Shown in pieces: positions 53,735-64,000 of a stretch of DNA of 64,000 nucleotides. The notes beneath the pieces are model-generated. The model did not search any database. It was not told the origin of the DNA and saw nothing but the letters and a program-made list of their open reading frames with translations. Source of the stretch: Zygnema cylindricum (taxonomy: Eukaryota > Streptophyta > Zygnematophyceae > Zygnematales > Zygnemataceae); NCBI GenBank assembly GCA_037447655.1, contig JBBHKE010001576.1, positions 124,001 through 188,000 of the forward strand, read 5' to 3'. Both the position numbers and the translations under genes were made by a program. Numbering within the stretch: the first letter of the stretch is position 1; every line of letters begins with the position of its first letter.

Positions 53735-56700
53735 ATGGAGCCCGACGTAAGTGTCGAAGGAGCTGCAGAAATTCGTGTGGTGATACTGCAGGTTGGAGAA
53801 ATATCTGCTTCTGTTTTTCGAGAGTATGCTTCGCTTGTGATGCGGCAACGGTACTATCTTTATATCCTCTCCACCCTTTTTTGGTTTCCAAATTGCATTA
53901 CTCTAGCTGGAAATCTGGGCAGAATTTTTCTTTTTACTTTCTGATTATGCGCTGTGTATGATTGGTGTACAGCCGTATAGATTTGTCCAACGTACGGTCG
54001 TTTTATACCGAAATTCAGAAGAGCCCGTTTCCAAGCGAGAAGGTAATTATTCCATTTCATTTTAGGGAATTCACTCATGCGGACAATTCCATAAAACGAT
54101 GTCCATTCGCAAACTATAAGCTTCCGTCAGCACTCTATTTCTTGGGAAGATAATAATTCGCTCAAGGTTGTTCCGTAATTTTCTTAGGATCATCTTATTA
54201 CATGTCGTTTTTAATATGTTTTCATGCATTTTTGCAAAGATGTCAACCACTTTTCACAACATAGAAGTCGGGTTGTAATGGAAGGGTGGCTCATTTTTTT
54301 CACTTAAAAGATGTTCAGCATTTGGCTTGACGTTAATATTTTTTTTTGCTGGTTTACAGTATTGGGAGGGATATTTACGTTGCAAGTATATTATTGGCAG
54401 TGCAACACGCAATATTTGGGAAGACTTTCAAGCCAATCGCAAAATTCATGGAGTCATTGGCATTTGTCACTGTCCCCACTCTCCTGATATTGGGGAGGCA
54501 TATGAGGACTTTATGCGAGCTTGCCGGGCTTACCCATCTGCGCAAGCCAAGCGTTGTTTTGCTTTTGACCCCAGTGAAGAACAGGTACAACGCCTATTGC
54601 TATAATAGTGAATCATTAACGTTAACACTTTATTAGAATTAACTATGTTGTTACGCCATTATGGTCCCCTTAACTACACAAGGTTGTTACTATTTATGAT
54701 TGTGGGTAAAAAAAGACTCGCTTGAATTAGAGTGATTTACTCTAATAGTGATGGGCAGTGTACGAAGTGTGACTTTGTTTGCTCGATATGGATATGAGCG
54801 AAAAGAAGAAACTCGCTTTTTCAGTTTTATTTTGAATTTTTTCTTGTCGTCTTGCACCTACAAGTTACAAGTATTTGAAAAATTTGTTAAGACCTACATT
54901 TTGGAGAATTTGTCGCAAGCTCGGTTTCTGCTCTTTGAAACAAGCAGGAGCTGTGAGTCATTTGTCAAGTTTACACTAAATTCAATAGTGCTTACACCAA
55001 GTGTAGCTGAAATGTAACACATTATATGTCATTATATGTACAAAGTTGTAACAAGATCGTGCTTGTTTGATTTGAGCAGCCTGGCATTGGTGGTCATCAA
55101 ACAATCTCGTTATTAGTTCATGGAAGGACATTATCACATGTATTGTTTTCTGTTGTATTTTTTCTTTTGCAACGCTAGGTGGACAATGATGGTGATTTTT
55201 GCAATGTGATCGTTTGATGGGGATTAGTGACGATGGTCAATGGCCTCAAACAACTGTTATGCAAAAGCTGATTGCTTTTAGCAGTTTTGTCTTCGATGAT
55301 TTTGAAAAGATGGCTGGATTACTTACACCTGGACACGAGTCTTATAAACATGAGTGTTATAAGTTCTAGATGTTGTCGAATGGAGGAAACGTAAAAGCCT
55401 CGGAGGTCCTTCTCAGTCTTGTGAAGGAAATGGCTAGCGCTATTTTTTGTCTATCATAGCCCTGATACCAAAGCATGTTCATGACAGGTTGGCCAGGATG
55501 ATAATAAGCGGAAACACCTCATTCTCTTTCCATGGGGAGATCCAGAGAAACTTGTTGGAGACATGATGCTAGATTTTGCTAGCGATATGGTGATGGCCTT
55601 TGAAAGCTGGGTAGTGCACGCAAGTGGGACACCCATCTCCACCCCACTGGACACACAAGCTTCTCTGTCACTAGAGGAGGTGGGCTTCTCGACTGTTTCA
55701 TATGGAAAATCTTTAAAACAAGTGAAATTTGCCAATGCTCACAGTTTGCTCACAGCAACTCAGATGGTGGTGATGTTTCAAGGGAATGCATCTTTTTCAG
55801 AGGGTTTTGCAAATGATAATCGAGACCACCTATGGAATAAACTGTACGATCTGTTTCTAAGAACCGGAAGCATTTATTCACAGAGCCGGGATTGTATCAT
55901 ATTTGTCACACTTTACGGTCAGCATGTTCCTCTGATATTTCCTTTCTGACTAGCAGTTTTGGCTGTCGTATTCAAAGTAGCCCGTCTACTTGTTGCTTCT
56001 TTCACAGAACAGCTTCTTGGACAAGGTTCAGAAGGAAAGAGGGAGAGGTTTTGGTGTTGAATATTTGAAGAAGGGAGGTTTGCAGGTAAAGAAACGCCGG
56101 TTGGGAAGAATCCCAAAGGCGATTGGTGACTATTGTCTCCTTGCTGGATCAGCTCTAGACGCTCACAAGCATTATAAGTCCGCATTAGACCTCACCAAGC
56201 TTCACAACGACCTGTTTTGGCAGGCCGGAGCTCTCGAGGGTATCACTACAGCTATTGTGGTAGGTTACGACTTATTAACTCTTCTTATTTTTGTTGGACT
56301 CCTTCTTCATGGAGTCTTTTCTTAGCGGGCTTCCCAGTCAGAAGTGCACATAAACCCGAAGCTGTCAACTCTTCCTTTATAATGTGGATGCCAGTGTGAC
56401 ATGTTCAAAGGCGTCACTTGTCTTTTACTTACTGAAGATGCTTGCTTTTGTGAGGAAAGAGCTATGGAACTTAACATGATTAGACTCATCCGCAGATTCC
56501 TTCGCAAATGGTTTTATGAAAATTGTGAGAATTGCATGTCGATAGGCTAAAAGTCCCTTTTTTTTGGCGAGTTTTGGGATAGATATTTAACCACGGCAGG
56601 GAGAGAGGGAGGTTCTCGGGTGTAGATGGACACGGGAGAGAAGACGGAACTGCTGGAGGCCACAGTGCGAGAAAATTACAAGGAGGTGCTACAGCTGTAC

Positions 56701-59700
56701 CGCAGGTGCTGTTATTACAGAGGTTTCTTTGCACACACTCTCTCCCTCTCTCGCTCTTTCCTTCTCTCTCTCTCTCTCGCCCTCTCTTCCTCTCTTCCTC
56801 TCTCCCTCTCTCCCTCTCTCCCTCTCCCTCTCTCCCTCTCCCTCTCTCCCTCTCCCTCTCTCTCCCTCTCTCTTTCTCCCTCCCTCCCTCTCTCCCTCTT
56901 CCTCTCTCTCCCTCTCTCCTCAGGGGCTTTTTAGCAAAAATGTGTAAGCTCGGGGCAGTGTCGTTCCTAGCTCTCGGATGGCCATTTGAAGCCCTTTTGC
57001 AATGGGGCCTTTTTTTGGCCCTTTTTTGAGCTTTTTTGGCCCTCTTTTGAGCCTCTTCTGGTCCTTTTTTGCCCCTTTTCTGGCCTTTTCTGGCCCTTTT
57101 TGGGCCATTTCTGCCCTACCGCCCACTGGCATAAAATCTTAGGAGCCACATGCATACCTCGACAAATTTTTGCCACTTTTGACAACTTTGGTGTGTGCCT
57201 TTGTGTCATGTGAGTCCACATTATTTCATGTAACATATCCTCATCAGTACGGTGAGAGTTCATATATCTGTCAATGTAGCAATCACGTAGTTAGTGATTA
57301 TTAGTGATGATTGTTTTGGGAATGGGTTTTGCAGAATCCCGGCTCCATTGTTTGAGGTGGAGGCCACCATCAAATTGGCTCGATTTCTTTGCAGGTGCCA
57401 CTCTGGTCTTTTTCAAACTTCTGTCGATGCTCAAAGGGAAGTAGTTCCTTGTTTTTGATTGTGAAGCTCGAGTGAGTGACTTGCTCCCAATGACTGCAAA
57501 TGTTTTCTACTGTTTTCAGAAAGGAACTGGCGAAGTATGTTGTGGAGCTTTTGTCTAGTGCAGTGGAAGAATCTCGGAAGCTGGTGAACGTGAGCGATCG
57601 CCTTATAATCTATGTGGAGGTGCTCATCTTTCGGCCCTTGTTAGTGCCTTTTTTTCCCCGACATTTGTCAAATTTTCTTCTTTTTTTCTCGATTTACCCT
57701 TTCCTCGACTTCTTTCTCTCATTTTGCAGCAGGTACCGCCAGAAAGTTCTCAGACTATCTGCCGTTGTTGATCTGGAATTAGATTTAATAGTATTAATTC
57801 AAGCTGGGGCAACATGGTGGCTTGCCGTCCCCTCCATCAATTTGTTTCATTAACATTATTTTATGACTGTGGGTCAAGAAAACCCGCAACTGAATTAATA
57901 TTATTAACTCTAATAGCAAAGAAATGTGCAATTTGCTTAAAAGACAGGTATAGTCAGCAAATTCCTCGTGCTTGCCCATAAGGAAACGGGAAGCCCACTT
58001 CCCAGATACAGTCAAGATGTAGCTGGATCTTCTCTCATGAGCTGAATATGATAATTGACTTCGTTTACAAGGGGCTCTTTTAAAGAGTTCCACACAGAGA
58101 TGACATGTTGTTTATACAAACCATGTTGAGCGGGAGAGTCTCAAGGTATGAAGAATGTCGTTGTTATTATGCAGATATCAAAAATCTTTGCGGAACTTGG
58201 GTATGAACGTAAGGCTGCATTCTTTGCTCGCCAGGTGGCCCAGCTCTACCAGACTCAAGAGTCTCGTTATGCGGCCATAAGTGCACTCCAGATCCTCAGC
58301 CTTACCACTCCACTTTACAAAGTACAGTCACAGAGCTCTATGTACGCTACCGATCCTTCAATGGCCAGGGTAAACACCTTCTTGGTCTCCTATGTGCGAG
58401 AAAACTGGGCAAATGATTTGAACTTGGTTGGTCTTTGGAAGGAAATTTGTTCATTAAGTGGTAGTCTTTGGTTAGTGAAGCGATTGGTAAATGGAGACAA
58501 TTCAGGTTTCAAGTTCAGCTAAAGACAATCTTGACAGTCGATTGCAATTGGTCACTCATCTCTCCTATGATGCTCGAAAAAACAAGGAATTCGTCTAATG
58601 GCTAGAGATGATAGGAAACCTCTCTTTACTGTAGAGATTCTAAATTGTTGCGAGTCTCGTCCTTGCCATAATCTTTCACACCATTCAGAGTTTCTTGCTT
58701 TTTTTTTGCTGGAATGGCTGCAGGAAGGTCAAAGTTATATGGAGCAAAGCAAGCACGGTTCACAGATAGCACAGAAAGGAGCACAAAAGAGAGTGGGAGA
58801 GTGGACAAACTTGCAGATTGCCGTCCTGGGAGACATAGTTTCCATGGCTGTGAGGGCAGGAGAGCCACTTGTGGCTTGGGGAGCAGCTGCTCGTCTTTTG
58901 CGAAACTATTACCCTCTTATCACTCCAAATGGACAGGTGGCGCTCGCTTCCGCTCTCTCTGCCTCAGCTGCTCGACTCCCTTATGGCACTCGCAGCTCTG
59001 ATTTGGCACTCCCCTTCATCAGGTTCATTATTTGCCACACTTTTTACTGTGAATTTGTAATGTGCTCTCTTTTACACTGTTCAATGACTAGTTTTCATGC
59101 GAAAGACCAACTTTTCTACCTATGGGAAACCCTCTTGGTTGCAACGGCATGCTGGCGTAGATGCCCTTACTATGTTATGTCACTTTTGCCTATCTTAAAG
59201 TTCTCGTCGAAGAAGAATTCTTCGCATTTAATGTCTTCCTCGACATCCTAGGCATGGCGATTGTCACTCAAACCTTCATTCTTTCAACAGACGGGAAGAT
59301 TGTTGCTTCTTGAAATTTCATTTGTCTCACAAGATTACGTGGGCTCTCTAGCAGTTGGGCCATTTGCAGAAGTCTGAGTTGAGGCAGAAAGAGGGGGAGT
59401 TGCAGATTGCATAGTTTTCCTAGCAGTCCAGGGGCCGCCCAGACAGTAAAACGTACTCTCGGCAAGAAGGATTGGTGGAATGGACCGCCGGGAATGGGAC
59501 CATTCATCTATACGCCCTTCAGTGCGAGAGGCTCTCAGGACAAAGACAAAGCTGAGACACTGTGGGTGGCAGGAGAGATCACACAGGTAGAGCTTAGGCT
59601 TTGTCAGAGATGTCCTTCTTTTTCTTTATCTGTTTTTTTTTGCAGAGAGTTGACCCGCCAGCTGTTAGCATCTGGAAAGTAAATGATTTTTTTACAAGCG

Positions 59701-62434
59701 TTTCCATGTAGTCTGGATGACATAGTAAAAGTATATCCTGTTTTGCCGTTCACTACAAGACCTCAGTTTATGAAGTTTTAATCTCATTTTTTGCTCCACC
59801 CACCTCATACAAGCAGTGGTGGGGTTATGCAGGTGATGGTAGAACTTTCCAATCCATGCTCATTTGAGGTTTACATAGAAAGCATAAGCCTCAGTGTGAC
59901 CGGAGATTTTGAAGCCTTCTCCATGTCTCTCTCCATCCCACCAAACACACCATCACAGCTCTTACCGCTTGCTGGAGTGCCTCGATCGGAGGGTCCTGCA
60001 ACGGTTCGTGGATGTTTTGTACGATGTTTCGGTGTCCTTGTAGAGCATTGCTTTGACCAAACTCTAGAAGTTTCTAGTGGAGCCCTGGGAACCGTTCTCG
60101 CAGACCCATTTAGGGGAGTTGATGCAATCAAACGCCGTATACCCCTGAGTCCGGAAGTTGTGGTGTTGCCTTCTCTCCCTCTCCTCGTGGCAGAGTGGGC
60201 AGGAGGAGAGGGAGCGCCGGTGTTGTTTGAGGGAGAGATGCGTGAGCTCAAACTCAAACTTACAAATGTGGGAGCTGTACCGGCTATATCAGCAGATATC
60301 GCTGTATTGGGACGGCAAAAAGAACATGTTTCATTCTTGGATGTTGATGCCTTAGAGAAGGCTCTTCCCCTTCTGCCCGGTGCTTCAGTTTATGTGACTG
60401 TTGGCTTACTTGCACAGTTTTTGACTAGAAACAAACCCGAGGTAGGAAGAGGAAAGGGTGGCAACTCAAATCACGGTGGGAAGGATGATCCCAACGTTGT
60501 TCTGGCCATTCATTATGCAGGTACATATATCTATCAGATTGTTTTGTTTACATTGTTTCTGGACATTTCTGGGTTTCCCTTCTAAGAGTTGGGAATTTTT
60601 GGCCGTTTGGTATATATGTTATCTTCCCTTTTGTAAACATTCTACAGATTGCTTTATAAACGTTGAGTCTCCATGATGAGGGCTACTCTCTTGAGTGCAA
60701 TATGATCGTTTAACTAATAGAAGCCATTGAAAATACTTACGTTACTGATAAACAGTTGATAATCGTGTGTGAAGACGGAAAATGTGGACGCTTATTGACC
60801 CTGTTGACCGTCATGGGAGGTTGAATGAAGGCCCTGAGGAACCCATCCCATCGGAGGACGGTGGTTTGGAGGAGAGAAATGGACAAAAAACGACCATGGT
60901 GCCACCTGGCAGAAGGCTTCCTGTTCCTTTGGAGCTTCATGTCCAGCAAGGCCTCCACCTTGTAAAGGGCCGACTTCTGGCCATGGGAGGGGCGGCCGGG
61001 GGAAGTAGGGGAATGTTAACAAACGATGCTGGAAAGTCAATGAAAGTACCACGGGCTCCAATTAGAGGGGAGAAGGATGGGGAATTGGCAGTTGTACCTG
61101 TCCGGGAGAGTAAGGGACTTCGTCTATTAGAGCTCGAATTATGGAATGGGACCGATGTAAGTTTTGAGGTCTCTACATTTGTCACTCTTGCTCCTGGTAC
61201 CGGCGCAGAGAAGTTGAGTGACATAGGCAAGAAAGATGGTTTTAACGACAAAGAGAAGACTAAAGGTGAGGCCACTCTTGGACACAGGTGTACCCGAGTT
61301 GATCGAGAGTGCTCAGCTAGAGTACTGATTCCTCTGGAGTCTTTTCAGAGTGGATCAGTCGATGCTCTTTCTCTTCCACCTCTTCCTCAAACAGGAAACA
61401 CTAAGCAGTCCGTTTTGCCTCGAAATGCGGCACAGGCCAAAGCGACTTTAGAGCAAGAAGCTTTATTGGAGGCGATATGCTCTCGAATTACGGTCCAATG
61501 GCAATCCGGTCGCAATAGTTCCGGTAAACTGCCCATTCATAGAGCAGTTCGTGAAGCATTGGAAGGATCCACTATGGACATTCTTCTTCCAGACCTCGTT
61601 TCCTTCAGTTTTCACCTTCGACCGGCAGGAGGAGGTAGCGGTTCCGGAGGCAAGTCCGGGGGCCTCTTTGCCAATGGTGGACGACAGAGTCGAGATAACG
61701 AGGAATTGGTGGCGAGGGAGTTGACTCTCGTGGACCTCGTTGTACATAATAGTAGTGATACCACGATGTTGATGAGCCTGAGTGTTACTTGTCGCGATGT
61801 GAGAGGCGCAAGTTGTATGGGTGGGCCTGGACACAGGATGACTGCACTTTGGGCAGGTTAGTTGTACCTCACAACTCCTCTCATCTGTTTTTTGTTTTTG
61901 TTTACCACTTGCATCTAGGCATTCTGGTTCGCACCACAGTATATTGGTTGTCAAGGTGAGTCTTTATTCCAATGTTAGCTTCAGAAAGAGAGATAATTTT
62001 AAAATCATTGGAAGACTTTCTTTTTTTTTTTTTTTTTTCGCTCGTACCTTAGTTAACTGCCTGGACCTCACACTAATAGAGTTCCTTTTTCTGTCGATGC
62101 AGTGAACATAAAAGCTAGTTCTGAAGACTAATGTCAGTTTTTGCCTTCGTATGGTTCTTGATCAGGTGTTATGAATGGGGCAGAGGTGGAGGTGCCTCCA
62201 TGGGGTGAAGTGATCCACCAATTCTATCTCTGTTTTCTCATTCCCGGAGACTACTCTCTCCTGGCCGCTGCTGTTGTTGAGCTCCCTGTGTCAGATGCCA
62301 CAGTTCCGTCTTCAGTTCAGTCTTCAGGCACCAGAACTGAATCACAGCAAATATGTTGCAGTGGAATGCCACACAAAGTGGTCGTGGGAGCCAATGTTGG
62401 CACGGCCGATTTATCAATGCCCATGTTTGATTGA
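53735..62434 (+). CDS. TRS120: TRAPPII subunit TRS120 (TRAPPC9 homologue)
   Basis: Subunit specific to the TRAPPII tethering complex, which acts at the trans-Golgi network and, in plants, in cell-plate delivery. Fourteen exons, all GT-AG and phase-consistent (1224 aa, near the roughly 1190 aa of land-plant TRS120): 53735-53850, 53973-54042, 54360-54584, 55488-55679, 56086-56259, 56626-56705, 57335-57394, 57520-57619, 58175-58369, 58724-59022, 59406-59586, 59833-60520, 60831-61856, 62166-62434. Family hallmarks in order: start MEPDVSVE, SFYTEIQKSPF, IWEDFQANRK, VIGICHCP, VKKRRLGRIPKAIGDYCLLAG, LGYERKAAFFARQVAQLY, RNYYPLITP, GPFIYTPFS, VELSNPCSFEVYI, MVPPGRRLPVPLELHV, and a C-terminal Ig-like half. 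Weakest calls: the acceptors of exons 11 and 13, which have poor pyrimidine tracts but give the right phase and homology. The TATA site is not defined. Confidence 0.95.
54585..54763. mobile_element. small MITE at the 5' edge of TRS120 intron 3
   Basis: Inverted ends GTACAACGCCTATTGCTATAATAG (first 20 bases decisive) and CTCTAATAGTGATGGGCAGTGTAC are about three-quarters identical. The family resemblance is to the 26242 and 38984 MITEs. Its first bases, GTACAA, serve as the splice donor after exon 3. Confidence 0.5.
56733..56926. repeat. (CTCTCC)n tract in TRS120 intron 6
   Basis: Almost pure C/T on the coding strand for about 190 bases, in the intron between exons 6 and 7. The intron also holds a T-rich GGCCCTTTTT repeat at 56988-57115. 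Open frames across it are artefacts. Confidence 0.85.
57778..57914. mobile_element. small MITE-like inverted repeat in TRS120 intron 8
   Basis: ATTAGATTTAATAGTATTAAT at the left and ATTAATATTATTAACTCTAAT at the right are inverse partners about 137 bp apart. The ATTAGAG ends resemble other MITEs in the window. No clear duplication. Confidence 0.45.
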
Positions 62435-64000
62435 AGAATGCACATAAAGATTATTATCGGGAAAGAAATGGTGTTGGTTATTCTCCTACGACTCCAGATG
62501 TGACAACACTATCTTTTTTTTTTAGCTGTCAACTATCGTCTACCGGTTTTATTGAAATCACCAGTTTTAGTATTGTTTTTGGTCTGGAAGTAAGTGGACA
62601 GGTCCGGGACCTATCCTGGATGGTGGTTGATTTGCTGTTTATATGTCGTCTTTTTTTCTTCGTCTTTTTTCGTCGTCTTTTCTTCTTCTTTAAGCTGTGA
62701 TGGTTATGGAGCCTCAATAGTGGAGCATGATATTGGGAAGTCAATTTCTTTTTAGGTTGGAGGAAGTGCCTCCAAGGTGCGCTAGTTGACGAAGCTCTGG
62801 TTGGGCGGACACCGAAAGTTTGAAAAAGTTAAAGAAGGTCAGAAGGTCAATCCGTCTTGCATAATAAATTTCATAGAGTACCGATGTAGATAATCCGTGA
62901 GAGAGCGTTTTTCGATCTTTTTCGTCTCCATTTGCAGTGCTCTTCTACTTGTGTTTTCAACAAGGGTTAAATGCTCATAGCGTAAGTTGTAGTTTACAGG
63001 ATTGGATATCTGCAAGTACTTCATTTAAAACTGATATTAATAATAGCCGACTTAAGGAGTTGGCGGCGCCGTATTTATCCTAGTAACATATTGCTTTTGT
63101 GAAAGTTCTCCTGTCACTTTATTTTCATGTGTTTTTAAATTTTAGACATTCTCTATGTTTCCAGAGTAATTAGATCAGGACAAGCAGATAAGTAGGTTGG
63201 AAGTGATGAGTGTTCTGTTGATTTCTTTACTCCTTCAAACGGAAAATGCGAATTTGTTGTGTATCTTTTGTTTCCTCCAGTGGGCGCCATATAGTAAAGA
63301 AATGGCTTCGCAAGTAAAGGCATACCCGAACAAGAATTTCAGAAGTATTTTCAGTGCTTCTACCTAAAGAACTCGGAACTCATTATTTACGATGTATAAC
63401 TAATAGAAATACGTACAACACGAGAAGAGTCTTCCTTTGTGAAATGTTTATAATCATGTGATTTGCCAGAAACAATTGTATTTTGTTGGAAACCCAAATT
63501 TATTTAGTGAACTCGGGGACAAAAATTCTGTTCAATTTCGCTAATCACCGGGAAACGGATGGACAAATCGCGGGAGGAAGTCAAATTATAGAGTAAATGT
63601 TATGCACTACCTATGTGATAAAAGTACGCATTCTTCCATGTGCTCACAATTCCCGCCGAAGTAAACCAAACCAAGCCAAGCGGGAGGAAAAAGTGAGTGG
63701 AAAAACATTGTCTTGAAAGAGGTTTCAGCCATTGTGTAAATTAAAAAACTTACAAAGCGAAAATAATCTCCTACTGTATCTGATAGTGTTAAGAGTTTGT
63801 AGACTTTGTTGTACTGATTGCCACATCAAATAGTGACATCTTCCGAAACTCCCTCAAAATGCTCCGCCGGATCTGGGTCTTTTAAGGCGATGTTTATGGT
63901 GAGGTTTGGCAAGGAAATTTTAGTTTAGTTACACTATGTTGTTGTTGCTTTTGTGATTGTAGTTCCATGCGATGTCCTTGTTGTTATGTTAGGTTCTTTT
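62435..64000. other. 3' flank of TRS120; no gene seen
   Basis: The first few hundred bases are probably the 3' untranslated region. No frame with recognisable motifs up to the window end; T-rich runs at about 62510-62525 and 62640-62700. Confidence 0.5.

Noticed and set aside
56626-57029. Ser/Leu-rich frames after TRS120 exon 6
   Set aside because: Reading through the CT tract of intron 6; the exon ends at a phase-matched donor at 56705.

Overview
The window is nuclear DNA of a streptophyte, most likely a charophyte alga or other non-seed plant. Three things point there. A spliced, apparently plastid-targeted MurC (peptidoglycan synthesis) is encoded, and plastid peptidoglycan genes are kept in charophytes, bryophytes, lycophytes and ferns. 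A PC-esterase/TBL-like cell-wall acetylation locus is present. A Ty3/Gypsy family carries a C5 DNA methyltransferase, a combination described in charophytes. The sequence is AT-rich, intron-rich and dominated by transposable elements; a 10-N assembly gap lies at 3568-3577.

1-7.3 kb: broken pieces of one Ty3/Gypsy family (integrase, RNase H, a cytosine methyltransferase in two opposed fragments, and a PHD-like zinc finger at the polyprotein C-terminus) plus three copies of an LTR-like repeat. 7.6-10.95 kb: a decayed Ty1/Copia pol. 11.67-12.10 kb: a hAT-type MITE with a perfect 8-bp target duplication.

12.14-25.68 kb: a large element with long inverted arms. Its interior holds an old solo Copia LTR, and its right arm is split by a young, nearly intact Copia element (19311-25524) with a half-tRNA(iMet) primer-binding site. 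25.7-28.8 kb: Copia debris, a 54-bp minisatellite derived from Copia RNase H code, and a MITE inserted in it.

28.8-35.1 kb (minus strand): two PC-esterase domains in tandem, sharing an exon and reading frame across a single TAA. The upstream domain has lost its catalytic Asp/His; the downstream one keeps GDS and DxxH. 36.2-42.2 kb: a hAT transposon with transposase remnants, its internally deleted MITE, and another MITE into which that MITE jumped. 42.8-44.8 kb (minus): a 5'-truncated non-LTR retrotransposon with a C-terminal zinc-knuckle/nuclease-like region.

46-62.4 kb: two apparently intact host genes transcribed divergently from a 540-bp spacer. MurC (minus, 14 exons, 604 aa) and TRS120/TRAPPC9 (plus, 14 exons, 1224 aa) were reconstructed exon by exon with all splice phases agreeing. 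Nothing recognisable follows to the window end. All models are from reading the sequence; no database or alignment was run.
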